A stretch of 64,000 nucleotides of DNA from JASHVB01 sp035523995. GTDB taxonomy: Bacteria; Pseudomonadota; Alphaproteobacteria; Acetobacterales; Acetobacteraceae. This document shows positions 16,464 through 25,466 of the stretch, piece by piece. A program made the position numbers and the translations under genes. Below the pieces are notes generated by a model. It made no database searches and was not told the DNA's origin. It saw nothing but the letters and a program-made list of their open reading frames with translations. Position 1 is the stretch's first letter. Each line of letters opens with the position of its first letter. The DNA is taken from the NCBI GenBank assembly GCA_035523995.1, contig DATKPQ010000013.1, positions 1-64,000 of the forward strand, written 5' to 3'.

Positions 16464-18290
16464 ATGCCCATGCTGTCCCTCCGTCCGCCACCGGCGCGCC
16501 GTTTCGCGATCCTGCTGCTGGTCGGTCTCGTGGCACTTGCAGCCGCAACGTGGGCCTGTTTCGAACTCGAGGTGCGCCTCGGAACAACCGGGCTTATCCT
16601 TCTGGCGATCATCGTCGTTCTGTCGCTTTGGGACAGTTTTATCTCCTCCGCTATATTCTCGCTCGTTGCCGTCGCCGCGCTCAATTACTTCTTTACCCAG
16701 CCGTTATTCACGTTCCGGGTCATGTATGGCCAGGATATCGTGCTTCTCGGCACCTTTGTCCTCACGTCATTCGTCATCACCGCCTTGGTCCAGCGTCTCC
16801 AGCATTCCGCGGCGAAGCTAGAACAACAGGCAAAGCTGCTCGACCTGACACACGACACCATCTTCGTTCGCGACAACAAGGACGCCATCACCTTCTGGAA
16901 CGGCGGCGCCACGCAACTCTACGGCTGGAGCAGGGAGGAAGCCCTTGGCAAGGTGCCAGGTGCGCTGCTGAAGACTGTCTTCCCGGAACGCCGCGAGACA
17001 ATAGACGACAGCCTGCAGCGCACCGGCCATTGGGAAGGAGACCTTATCAACACGCGCAAGGACGGCATGCAGGTGATCGTTGCCAGCCGGTGGTCGTTGC
17101 AGCGCGACGCAAAGGGTCGGCCCAGTGGAACCCTCGAAACCAACAACGACATTACCGAACGCAGGAACACCGAGGAGGCGTTGCGGCGCAGTCAGGCTGC
17201 CTATCTGGCCGAGGCGCAGAAGCTGAGCCAGACCGGCAGCTTCGGCTGGAATACCGCGACCGGCGAGGTGTTCTGGTCGCCGCAAACCTTTGCCGTCCTG
17301 GGCTATGGACAGGACGTGAGCCCGTCGATCGAAACGATGCTCGAATGCGTGCATCCCGAAGACGCCGAAACGGTGCAGCAGGCGTTGACCCGCGCATCGA
17401 TGGAGCGCGACGGGTTGGACATCGAATTCCGGCTGCTGATGCCGGACGGGAAGATCAAGCAGGTCCACGCGGTGGCCCGTCCGCTGGAGGAGATGCCCGA
17501 TACCACGCAATTGGTCGGCGCGCTGATGGATGTCACCGACGCCCGGCAGTCGGAAACCCGGCTGCAACAGGCCCAGGCGCAGATCGCCCACGTTGCGCGC
17601 GTGACCAGCCTGGGCGCGCTGTCCGCCTCGATCGCGCATGAGGTGAACCAGCCGCTTGCCGGCATCGCCGCGCATGGCGAGGCCAGTCTGCGCTGGCTGC
17701 ATCGCGACAAGCCGCGGCTCGATGAAGTGGAAGCATCGATCCAGCATGTGATCTCCGATGCCAAGCGCGCCAGTGCGATCATCCAGCGCATCCGGGCGTT
17801 GACCAGCAGGTCTGACCGCCAGCTGGAGGCGCTGAACCTGAACGACCTGGTCAACGAGGTGGTCCCGCTGGTGCGCAACGAGGCGCGCCGCAACCGCGCC
17901 CAGGTGCGGCTGGACCTCGGCGCGGACCTGCCCACGATTCTTGGCGATCCGATTCAGTTGCAGCAGGTCATCATCAACCTGCTGGTAAATGCCATTCAGG
18001 CCATGACCCTGATCGACGATGGCTCACGCATCGCGGTTGTCGGGACGCGAGCCGACGGGGACGGGCATGTCATGCTCGATGTCGCGGATTCAGGCCCTGG
18101 TGTCGATCCCTCGCACAGCGCGCAATTGTTCGACGCATTCTTCACCACCAAACCGGGCGGCATGGGCATGGGATTGTCCATCTGCCGCTCGATCGTCGAG
18201 GCCCACGGCGGGGCGATCAGCGCCCTGTCGCGCGCGCCCCAACCGGGCGCGATCTTCCGCTGTGTGCTGCCCGTGGCCCAGGTGCAATGA
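16464..18290 (+). CDS. PAS-domain sensor histidine kinase (FixL/NtrB-like)
   Basis: 608 residues. Up to four membrane helices in residues 13-110 resemble the KdpD-type DUF4118 segment (FILLALIVVLSLWDS-like and NYFFTQPLFTF). Two PAS/PAC domains at about 122-235 and 250-362 (ITFWNGGATQLYGWSREEALG; FGWNTATGEVFWS), HisKA with phosphoacceptor His392 in SIAHEVNQPLAG, and HATPase (N-box NLLVNAIQAM; G-boxes GPGVD and GGMGMGLSICRSIVEAHGG). The PAS segments show no haem-binding signature I can recognise, so oxygen sensing is not assumed. Followed 97 bases later by a FixJ-like regulator, its probable partner. Confidence 0.93.
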   Translation: MPMLSLRPPPARRFAILLLVGLVALAAATWACFELEVRLGTTGLILLAIIVVLSLWDSFISSAIFSLVAVAALNYFFTQPLFTFRVMYGQDIVLLGTFVLTSFVITALVQRLQHSAAKLEQQAKLLDLTHDTIFVRDNKDAITFWNGGATQLYGWSREEALGKVPGALLKTVFPERRETIDDSLQRTGHWEGDLINTRKDGMQVIVASRWSLQRDAKGRPSGTLETNNDITERRNTEEALRRSQAAYLAEAQKLSQTGSFGWNTATGEVFWSPQTFAVLGYGQDVSPSIETMLECVHPEDAETVQQALTRASMERDGLDIEFRLLMPDGKIKQVHAVARPLEEMPDTTQLVGALMDVTDARQSETRLQQAQAQIAHVARVTSLGALSASIAHEVNQPLAGIAAHGEASLRWLHRDKPRLDEVEASIQHVISDAKRASAIIQRIRALTSRSDRQLEALNLNDLVNEVVPLVRNEARRNRAQVRLDLGADLPTILGDPIQLQQVIINLLVNAIQAMTLIDDGSRIAVVGTRADGDGHVMLDVADSGPGVDPSHSAQLFDAFFTTKPGGMGMGLSICRSIVEAHGGAISALSRAPQPGAIFRCVLPVAQVQ

Positions 18291-18387
18291 CCCCGGCTGC
18301 GCATACTGCTTGACGGCTTTTGGTGCGGCGCCGCATGGTTGGACGGTGGCGGGGAGCCACGGATCGGACGAGCGCGGGATTCGCGTC

Positions 18388-19053
18388 GTGGCAGAGCAAT
18401 CAGCATTGTCGGAACAAGACACGGATGGGCAGGAACCCGTCGTCCTGGTGGTGGACGACGACCCATCCGTGCGTGAGGGCATCAGCAACCTGCTGCGTTC
18501 CGTGGATCTTCGGGTCGAGATGTTCCGGTCCTCGACGGCATTCCTTCAGGCGGATCTGCCAACGGGCCCGTGTTGCATCGTGCTCGACGTCCGGCTGCCG
18601 GGGCAGAGCGGGCTCGAGTTGCAGGCCGAGCTGGTCCGCGAAGACATCCGCATCCCGATCGTCTTCATCAGCGGCCACGGCGACGTGCCGATGTCGGTGA
18701 AGGCCCTGAAGGCCGGCGCGATCGACTTCCTGGTCAAGCCGTTCCGCGACCAGGATTTGCTCGATGCGGTCAGCCGCGCCATCGATCTCGATCGCAAGCG
18801 GCGCGCCGAGGACGCGCGGCGCGTGGATCTGCGGGCGCGCTACGGCGACCTGACCGAACGCGAGCAGGAGATCATGAAATACGTGACGGACGGGCTGCTG
18901 AACAAGCAGATCGCGTACCACATCGGCGTTTCCGAGATCACGGTAAAGATTCACCGTGGCAACGTCATGCGCAAAATGGGGGCGAAAACGCTGCCTGAAC
19001 TGGTGCGCATGGCGGAGGCGCTGGCACTGCCCCCTGCCAAGTCGGCGCGCTGA
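18388..19053 (+). CDS. FixJ-like response regulator (REC plus LuxR-type HTH)
   Basis: 221 residues from a GTG start. Receiver domain about 17-135 with the acidic pocket DDD at 23-25, phosphoacceptor Asp67 in VLDVRLPG, and Lys in FLVKPF. LuxR-type helix-turn-helix about 150-215 (LTEREQEIMKYVTDGLLNKQIAYHIGVSEITVKIHRGNVMRKMGAKTLPELV). The frame is open back into the kinase gene, but GTG 18388 places a short leader before the receiver. Probably receives phosphate from the upstream kinase and activates transcription. Confidence 0.92.
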   Translation: MAEQSALSEQDTDGQEPVVLVVDDDPSVREGISNLLRSVDLRVEMFRSSTAFLQADLPTGPCCIVLDVRLPGQSGLELQAELVREDIRIPIVFISGHGDVPMSVKALKAGAIDFLVKPFRDQDLLDAVSRAIDLDRKRRAEDARRVDLRARYGDLTEREQEIMKYVTDGLLNKQIAYHIGVSEITVKIHRGNVMRKMGAKTLPELVRMAEALALPPAKSAR

Positions 19054-19209
19054 GGGTTGCCAACCCAACTCACAAGCACGTCAGCTACTCGTTGGTAAGG
19101 AATAAACCCCGGTATAGCTTCAACGGCGGCCCGATCTGCGTCATAGTCACGTCATGGCTGATGGACCCGTTCCAAGAGCCGGCGTAACCAGCACTGAATC
19201 GGACACGGC

Positions 19210-19587
19210 GTGCAAATTCCATTGATCGCAATCGTTGATGATGATGAGTCAGTCTGCGTGGGCATGACGGCGCTGATGCGCTCGCTTGGCTACGACGTGC
19301 AGACCTACGGCTCGGCGGAAGACTTCCTGCAGTCGCAGGAACGGCATGACACGTCCTGCCTCATCTCCGACGTGCAGATGCCGGGCGTTGGCGGTCTGGA
19401 GCTGCAGCAGATCCTGTTGGCCGAAGGCTGTCGCACGCCGATCATTTTCATCACCGCATTCCCCGACGACCGCGTTCAACAACAGGCGATGCAGGCCGGC
19501 GCGAAGTGCTTTCTCAGCAAGCCGTTCGAGGGTGACGACCTGGTCCACTGCCTCGAATCTGCTCTCGGCGCCGGCGGCGCGGCGTAA
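19210..19587 (+). CDS. Single-domain response regulator
   Basis: 125 residues, receiver only: DDDE at 10-13, phosphoacceptor Asp54 in LISDVQMPG, Thr in FITAF, Lys in FLSKPF. No output domain. It follows the FixJ-like gene by 156 bases, so kinase and two regulators make a three-component cluster in which this protein may act as a phosphate sink or competitor. GTG at 19210 is the start giving MQIPLIAIVDDD. Confidence 0.92.
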   Translation: MQIPLIAIVDDDESVCVGMTALMRSLGYDVQTYGSAEDFLQSQERHDTSCLISDVQMPGVGGLELQQILLAEGCRTPIIFITAFPDDRVQQQAMQAGAKCFLSKPFEGDDLVHCLESALGAGGAA

Positions 19588-20026
19588 CCTCGATCAGCGT
19601 CATGGCGAGGCGCCACCGACCGGTGGGGCCGGCCCGCGGCTGGATGAAACGTTGCGGCGCCCCACCGGCAAGTCACAGCCGGGCTTGGGCGCTTTGCCTT
19701 TCCCGTCACGGACGGGCTTGAGCCGGCCATGTGCGCGCCATTGCTCGGGCGCTTTTGGCGCGCAAATTCGCGCGGTCCGCACCCGGTCGTTGGCCGGGTG
19801 AAGGCCAGGCCGTGGCGAGGAGGTGCGGTGCGCGCCCTGAGTTGCCTCCGCGTCTGCCTTTCACCGATTCCGGGTACCGGATTAGACCGCGGTGCCGCTC
19901 CGCCTAAACCATGGTATAGCCCCCGCGTCCGATGGTTGGTGTATCACCGAACGCAAGTTCGATAGAGCCGCATCGCTGAGCGCCTCATAGTTCCTGCCAC
20001 ATCGTTGGCGACAAAACGGCAGAACA
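19588..20026. other. Intergenic region, no gene seen
   Basis: 439 bases. Open frames here lack homology and codon character. A GGTATAGC element at about 19913-19920 could be part of a promoter for the downstream NB-ARC regulator; a similar GGTATAGC occurs at about 19111, before the single-domain regulator. Confidence 0.4.
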
Positions 20027-21577
20027 ATGACGAGTCCAGGAACCGCAACGCCTTGCCAGGCATCGGGGATGATTCCTCCGGGTGCATGGCAATCCGGCGA
20101 CCAGAGCGAACCGCCGGCGATCCTGCCAACACGGGACACCGCCGCCCAACCGCTTGCGGGTCGCATCAGCTTCGACCGGTTTACCCTGATCCCTGACCAG
20201 CGCCTGTTGCTCAAAGACGGCAAGCCGGTCCGCATCGGCGCCCGCGCATTCGACATTCTCGTGGCGTTAGCCAAACGACATGGCGCGCTGGTGACGAAGG
20301 AAGAGCTGGTTGCCGAGGTGTGGCGCGGCACGTTCGTCGAGCCCGGCAACCTGCGTGTGCAGATGGTCGCGCTGCGCAAGGCGCTTGGCGACACGGATAG
20401 CCGGCTGATCAACACCGACACCGGCCGCGGCTACCGGTTTGCGGCGCCGCTCCGGCGCGACGCGGAACGACCGGCCCCCGCCCCGGAACGCCCGGCCGTA
20501 TCGGCAAAACTGCCATCCGTGGTGACGCGGCTCATCGGCCGGCGCGGCTTCATTGCGGGCGTGGTGGATGAATTGTCCCATCGCCGCCTGATCACGATCG
20601 TCGGCCCCGGTGGCATCGGCAAGACCCGTGTCGCGATCGCCTGCGCTGAAGCACTGGCGGGCGCGTATCGCGACGGCGCCCGTTTCGTCGACCTGACACG
20701 GGCGAGCGGGCCGGACTCGGTCGTCGCGCTGCTGGCACAAAGCCTCGGCATCACGGCGGAGACCGGCGACCCGTTGCAAGAGGTGCTGCAGCATCTGCGC
20801 AATCGCGAACTGCTGCTGACGATCGACAATTGCGAACATGTTATCGACGCCGCGGCCCACATTATCGAAGCAATCGCGACGGGTGCACCGGGCGTGCACA
20901 TCATCGCGACCAGCCGCGAGGCACTGCGCGTGCTGGGTGAATGGGTGCGGGTTCTTCCGCCGCTGCCCAGCCCGGTCGAAGCGGAGGATATCACTGCAGC
21001 CGAAGCGCTGACCTACCCGGCGGTTCAGCTTTTTGTGGAGCGGGCCTCAGCCGTGCGGCAGGATTTCGTGCTGAGCGACCTGGAGGCACCGCAGGTCGCC
21101 GAGATCTGCCGGCGGCTCGACGGTGCGGCGTTGGCGATCGAGCTTGCCGCCGCGACCCTACATGCCTTCACCATCGACTGGTTGGCGGCGCGCCTGGATA
21201 ATCCTTTGTCGATCTTGAACCATGGACGCCGTACCGCGGCTCCCCGGCATCGCAGCCTCGCGGCGACGCTCGACTGGAGCTACGATCTGCTGACGGAGCA
21301 AGAGCGTGCGGCGCTGCTGCGCGTGGCGGCGCTTCCGGGCGATTTCACCATGGCCGACGCGATCGGCGCCGCCGGCGACGAGATGGAGGATGGCCAGGTC
21401 GTCTGCGCCGTCAGCAATCTCGTTTCAAAGTCGCTGGCAACGCTGGATATGAGCGGACCGGTGATGCGCTACCGCCTGCCGCAGACCACACGCGTCTATG
21501 CCTATGCCAAGTTCGTGCGTGGCCGGGCGATGAACGCGCCGGCATTGTCGTCCGGCGACCGGGCGACGACGGGTTGA
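20027..21577 (+). CDS. Winged-helix/NB-ARC (STAND) transcriptional regulator, short form
   Basis: 516 residues. Residues about 46-142 form an OmpR-type DNA-binding winged helix (GKPVRIGARAFDILVALA ... LRVQMVALRKALGD ... TDTGRGYRFAAP). Residues about 165-400 form an NB-ARC/AAA ATPase with Walker A GPGGIGKT (193-200), Walker B LLLTIDNCEHV and sensor TSRE. A winged-helix-like segment follows (LDWSYDLLTEQERAAL). Relatives usually carry ~400 more residues of TPR-like repeats as a ligand-sensing arm; here the protein stops shortly after the ATPase module. A 101-bp tandem duplication starts 15 bases after the stop, so truncation by rearrangement is possible. Confidence 0.86.
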   Translation: MTSPGTATPCQASGMIPPGAWQSGDQSEPPAILPTRDTAAQPLAGRISFDRFTLIPDQRLLLKDGKPVRIGARAFDILVALAKRHGALVTKEELVAEVWRGTFVEPGNLRVQMVALRKALGDTDSRLINTDTGRGYRFAAPLRRDAERPAPAPERPAVSAKLPSVVTRLIGRRGFIAGVVDELSHRRLITIVGPGGIGKTRVAIACAEALAGAYRDGARFVDLTRASGPDSVVALLAQSLGITAETGDPLQEVLQHLRNRELLLTIDNCEHVIDAAAHIIEAIATGAPGVHIIATSREALRVLGEWVRVLPPLPSPVEAEDITAAEALTYPAVQLFVERASAVRQDFVLSDLEAPQVAEICRRLDGAALAIELAAATLHAFTIDWLAARLDNPLSILNHGRRTAAPRHRSLAATLDWSYDLLTEQERAALLRVAALPGDFTMADAIGAAGDEMEDGQVVCAVSNLVSKSLATLDMSGPVMRYRLPQTTRVYAYAKFVRGRAMNAPALSSGDRATTG

Positions 21578-21591
21578 ACCTGCCGGACTGA

Positions 21592-21793
21592 TCGCACGAT
21601 CGTCACGCCGCTGGCCGCGTGGCGGGCAACAATGATTTGCGCCCGCGATGGACGCTGGCTTGCGCGGGGCAGGTGTTCCTACCAGGTTCATCTCGCACGA
21701 TCGTCACGCCGCTGGCCGCGTGGCGGGCAACAATGATTTGCGCCCGCGATGGACGCTGGCTTGCGCGGGCCAGGTGTTCCTACCAGGTTCATC
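21592..21793. repeat. Tandem direct duplication, 2 x 101 bp
   Basis: Bases 21592-21692 and 21693-21793 are identical except for one G/C difference (GCGCGGGGCAGG versus GCGCGGGCCAGG). The unit is not a multiple of three and does not belong to a recognisable gene. Near identity implies a recent slippage or unequal-exchange event directly after the short NB-ARC gene. Confidence 0.95.
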
Positions 21794-21917
21794 GCTGGCT
21801 TCGTTCCTGCCCGGGTGCCGGTTATCCAAGTTGGCGGTTCGTCAATGGCCCTGGCGTACGCAAGAACAGAGGTCATGGTTCGCTATTGCCTCAACCGATG
21901 ATGAAAGGCTGGAGCAG

Positions 21918-22340
21918 ATGTCCTCGGTTCCACGCGTGAGCGGTGTCCTGGAAACCTCGCTCTACGTCGAAGATCTGTCCCGCTCCCGCGCCTTCTACCA
22001 GCGCCTGTTCGGCTTCGAGCAATTCATGTGCGACACGCGCATGTGCGCCCTTGGGGTGCCCGGCGAACAAGTGCTGCTGCTGTTCCGCCACGGCATGACC
22101 GATGCGCCGGCGCCCGCCGTGGACGGCCTCATCCCGCCGCATCACGGACAAGGCCACCTGCATCTGTGCTTCGCCATCCCCTACGGCGAACTGGCCGCGT
22201 GGGAAGCGCACCTGGCGCAGGCCGGCGTCGAGATCGAAAGCAGGCTGCACTGGCCCCGTGGCGGCACCAGCCTGTATTTTCGCGACCCTGACGGACATTC
22301 GCTGGAAGTCGCAACGCCGGGGCTTTGGCCGAATCGGTGA
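21918..22340 (+). CDS. VOC (glyoxalase/dioxygenase superfamily) protein
   Basis: 140 residues with the betaalphabetabetabeta repeats of vicinal-oxygen-chelate proteins: GVLETSLYVEDLSRSRAFYQRLFGF at the start, HLHLCFAI in the middle and LYFRDPDGHSLEVATPG at the end, the last giving the usual metal-ligand Glu. Start at ATG 21918 with GGAG upstream; the frame is open to 21648 through the tandem duplication, which I regard as non-coding. Substrate unknown; relatives include glyoxalase I, fosfomycin resistance and bleomycin-binding proteins. Confidence 0.9.
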   Translation: MSSVPRVSGVLETSLYVEDLSRSRAFYQRLFGFEQFMCDTRMCALGVPGEQVLLLFRHGMTDAPAPAVDGLIPPHHGQGHLHLCFAIPYGELAAWEAHLAQAGVEIESRLHWPRGGTSLYFRDPDGHSLEVATPGLWPNR

Positions 22341-22473
22341 GGCGAAGAAAATCGACGCCGCAGACGAATGCGGATGAGCGCAATTGCCGGGGGCATCGCC
22401 TTGGCTTCTGGCTGGCCGGCCAGCCGCACGATCCGATGCAAACAGTGCCGCGCAGATGCGTTACGCAGTCAAT

Positions 22474-22629
22474 TAAGTCAGTCCCCGACAGATTTCACAG
22501 ATGATACGCAATAAGGCTCGGACGAAAACCGATCTCATCAGAACTGACCAGCAGGCGTGTGCCGGACGGCTGCAGCCGATCCGCGCCTGGCTCTTTGTCA
22601 TCTGCGCAATCCGTGGTGAACTGATTTTA
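22474..22629. repeat. MITE-like palindromic element, copy 1 (CAGATTTCACAGATGA family)
   Basis: Left arm around CAGATTTCACAGATGATAC and right arm around GTCATCTGCGCAATCCGTGG are imperfect inverted repeats, ~155 bases overall. Copy 2 is at 35582-35741. The rest of the 431-base gap 22341-22771 contains no gene I can support. Confidence 0.75.
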
Positions 22630-22771
22630 CTTTGCCGCAACGGGCACGGGCATCGCGTGATGACCCGCGAGCTGCGGCGCGGCCCGATTCCAAGGGCGAT
22701 TGCCCTGCCACGGATGCTGGTTTCGTCGGTGATCGTTCCGATCAGGCATTGCACGCGCAGCCAACGGCTCC

Positions 22772-24127
22772 ATGCGCAAAACCAGCGCTGATCGGACCGG
22801 CGCATTGTCGATGCGGGGAGCCGTCGGGCTGATTGCCGTCGCCCTCCTGCTGGTGCTTGCCGCGCTTGCCGCGGCGGCGCCGTGGCTGATGCCCGCCCAC
22901 GATGACACCACTCTTCGCGTTGCCGCTGCTGCGATCTTTGTTGCCAGTTATGCGGCACTTGCCGTCGGCAAGGTGCCCGGCCTTTCCATCGATCGCGCCG
23001 GAGTGGCGCTGGTCGGTGCTTGTCTGATGGTTGCCTGCGGCGCCATGACTCTGCCCGACGCCTACAAGGCCGTCGATTTCAATACCATCACGCTGTTGCT
23101 GGGAATGATGATCCTGGTGGCGAATCTGAGGCTCTCTGGATTTTTTGCGCTGATCAATGCATGGGTGGCGCAACGCGCCCATCGGCCGCTGGTCTTGCTC
23201 GCCGCGATCGTCGCTGTGTCCGGCCTGTTTTCGGCGTTTCTGGTGAACGACGCCATCTGCCTGGTGCTGGCCCCGCTGGTGGCGGAACTGGCTGTGGGGC
23301 TGCGGCGCAATCCCTTGCCCTATCTGCTGGCGGTCGCGATGGCGTCGAATGTCGGTTCGACCGCCACCATCACCGGCAATCCGCAGAACATGATGATCGG
23401 CAGTTTCTCCGGTATTCCCTATGCAGCATTCGCGGCGTCGCTAGGCCCGGTGGCGCTGGTGGGCCTGGTGCTGACGGTCGCATTGCTGGCGGTGATGCAC
23501 CGCAACGAGTTCCGTCGCGGCGCCGAGCGCCTGGATCTGCACCCGCGCCGTGTGCGCACCAACCAGGCTCTGTTGCTGCGTGCCCTGGCCGCTACAGCCG
23601 TGCTGGTCGTATTGTTCTTTGCCGGCCAGCGGCCAGCCAAGGCCGCGATCATCATCGGCGCTCTGCTGCTGCTGACGCGCCGGGTCCGCAGCACCCGCAT
23701 CTATGCCGAGATCGACTGGTCGCTGCTCCTGATGTTCTCGGGATTGTTCATTATCGTGGCCGGCGCAGAGCGCACGCTGCTGACTCCCGCGGTCGTGCAG
23801 GACGCGAACCGGCTGCATCTTGCGGCGGTGCCAGTGCTCAGCGGCGTGACGGCGGTGCTGTCGAACCTGGTGAGCAATGTGCCGGCGGTGCTGGTGCTGA
23901 AGCCGTTTATCGCGGCGCTGCCAGATCAGGCGAGGGCGTGGAAGGTCGTCGCCATGGCGTCCACGTTGGCGGGCAATTTCACCATACTTGGATCGGTCGC
24001 CAACCTGATCGTGGTGGAGCAAGCCGCGCGGCGCGGTGTGGCGATCGGGTTCTGGGACTATTTCCGCGTGGGGGCGCCGTTGACTGTACTGACAATCGCG
24101 CTGGGCACGCTTTGGCTGATGCGGTAG
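22772..24127 (+). CDS. Anion transporter of the ArsB/NhaD/CitM (IT) superfamily
   Basis: 451 residues, about 11-12 membrane helices. Characteristic repeated sequences: NTITLLLGMMILVANLRLSGFF, FSAFLVNDAICLVLAPL, the SNVGSTATITGNPQNMMI helix-loop (family TITGNPQN motif), and near the end SNVPAVLVL and GSVANLIVVE. Such carriers move arsenite, citrate, dicarboxylates or Na+/H+. No arsenic genes or citrate enzymes adjoin. MRKTSADR is the first start; ATG 22811 would shorten the N-terminus. A glutamine-synthetase-like ligase follows 64 bases downstream. Confidence 0.9.
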   Translation: MRKTSADRTGALSMRGAVGLIAVALLLVLAALAAAAPWLMPAHDDTTLRVAAAAIFVASYAALAVGKVPGLSIDRAGVALVGACLMVACGAMTLPDAYKAVDFNTITLLLGMMILVANLRLSGFFALINAWVAQRAHRPLVLLAAIVAVSGLFSAFLVNDAICLVLAPLVAELAVGLRRNPLPYLLAVAMASNVGSTATITGNPQNMMIGSFSGIPYAAFAASLGPVALVGLVLTVALLAVMHRNEFRRGAERLDLHPRRVRTNQALLLRALAATAVLVVLFFAGQRPAKAAIIIGALLLLTRRVRSTRIYAEIDWSLLLMFSGLFIIVAGAERTLLTPAVVQDANRLHLAAVPVLSGVTAVLSNLVSNVPAVLVLKPFIAALPDQARAWKVVAMASTLAGNFTILGSVANLIVVEQAARRGVAIGFWDYFRVGAPLTVLTIALGTLWLMR

Positions 24128-24191
24128 CGAGTTGTTACCTGCGGCGCCGGCTCGCTAGTGTGGCGGGTCTGTGGCTGAAGCGGGGGAAGCT

Positions 24192-25466
24192 ATGCTGCGG
24201 GAGGAACTGGTCTTCGTTGGGACCTGCGACATCGCGGGCCACGTCCGCGGCAAGGGTTTTCCTGCGCGCGAGATCGACGCACGGCGCCGCAAGGGCGTGG
24301 GCTGGACGCATTCCAATCTGATGCAAACGGCGTTCGGTCCGATCTGGGACACGCCGTTCGGTACCGGCGGCGATCTGATGATTGTGCCGGATGCCAAGAC
24401 GGAAGTGCGGGTGGATTTCGCCGACGGGTCGGCGCCGGAACATTTCTTCCTGGGCGACATTCGCAACACCGACGGTTCGCCCTGGGAATGCTGCCCGCGC
24501 GAATTCCTGCGCCGCGGCATTGCTGCCTTGGCTGAAGCCGGCGGGCTGCACCTGATCGCGGCGTTCGAGCAAGAGTTTGTCTATACCGGGAACGAGGATC
24601 GGCCTGGGGACGCGTACAGCCTGGGGGCGTTTCGCCGCCAGGGCACGTTCGGCGAAAGTTTCGTGGCCGCGCTGCGGGCGGCGAGCGTGGTGCCAGACAG
24701 TTTCCTCGCCGAATACGGCGCGCGGCAGTTCGAAGTGACGGTGGCACCGGCCGCGGCACTGAGCGCGGCCGACCATGCTGTGATCACGCGGGAGATGGCG
24801 CGCGCGGCGGCGTTTCGGCACGGGCACCGCGCGTGTTTCTCGCCGATGCCGGCGGCGGATGGCGTGGGCAACGGCGTGCATATCCATATGAGCCTGCGCG
24901 AGGCGACGGGCCGGCCGGTCACGCATGATCCGGACGGGCGGTTTGGATTGAGTGGCGCAGCGCAGCAGTTCTGCGCCGGGGTGCTGCAGCATCTGCCGGC
25001 GATCGCCGCGATCACGGCGCCCTCGCCGGTATCGTATCTGCGGCTGACGCCGAACCGCTGGGCGCCGACAGTGGTGGATATTGTGAAACAGGACCGCGGT
25101 GCGGCGTTGCGAGTCTGCCCGGTGTTTGCGACCGCAGATCCCGAAGAGATCGCGCGCCAGTTCAATTTCGAATTCCGGGTCTGCGATGGATCGGCCAGCC
25201 CATATCTGGCGCTGGGTGCGGTGTTGTTCGCCGGCGCTGATGGTGTGCGCCGCAAGCTGTCGTTGCCGGGGGAGGGGGTGGAACCGCCTTCCTTGCCTCG
25301 GTTGCTGGGCGAGGCGCTGGGCGCGATGGAAGCAAGCGAGGCGGTGCGACGGTGGTTCGGCCCCGTGTTCCTGGAGGCATATCTGCGCCACAAGCGCTCG
25401 GAGGTCGCCTTTACCGAGAAGTTCGACGCTGAAGAACAGTGCCGGCAGTATGCGGAGATTTATTGA
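24192..25466 (+). CDS. Glutamine-synthetase-like ligase
   Basis: 424 residues of the GS catalytic superfamily. An N-terminal beta-grasp-like part (FVGTCDIAGHVRGKGFPA), then active-site segments: AAFEQEFVYTG (metal-ligand Glu), GARQFEVTVAP, NGVHIHMSL (ATP/metal His), and RLTPNRWAP-VKQDR in the glutamate-binding region. It lacks several GSI signature residues, so it is more likely a gamma-glutamyl-amine ligase or other GS-like enzyme than the nitrogen-assimilating GlnA. Start at ATG 24192 with GGGGGAAG upstream. The gene end overlaps the convergent opgH end by 56 bases. Confidence 0.85.
   Translation: MLREELVFVGTCDIAGHVRGKGFPAREIDARRRKGVGWTHSNLMQTAFGPIWDTPFGTGGDLMIVPDAKTEVRVDFADGSAPEHFFLGDIRNTDGSPWECCPREFLRRGIAALAEAGGLHLIAAFEQEFVYTGNEDRPGDAYSLGAFRRQGTFGESFVAALRAASVVPDSFLAEYGARQFEVTVAPAAALSAADHAVITREMARAAAFRHGHRACFSPMPAADGVGNGVHIHMSLREATGRPVTHDPDGRFGLSGAAQQFCAGVLQHLPAIAAITAPSPVSYLRLTPNRWAPTVVDIVKQDRGAALRVCPVFATADPEEIARQFNFEFRVCDGSASPYLALGAVLFAGADGVRRKLSLPGEGVEPPSLPRLLGEALGAMEASEAVRRWFGPVFLEAYLRHKRSEVAFTEKFDAEEQCRQYAEIY

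Noticed and set aside
16406..17641. 411-codon plus-strand frame over the histidine kinase
   Set aside because: Shifted-frame shadow of the kinase gene, Arg/Gly-rich with no domain.
23020..24321. 433-codon plus-strand frame over the transporter and ligase start
   Set aside because: Out of frame with the clear 12-helix transporter; no recognisable protein.
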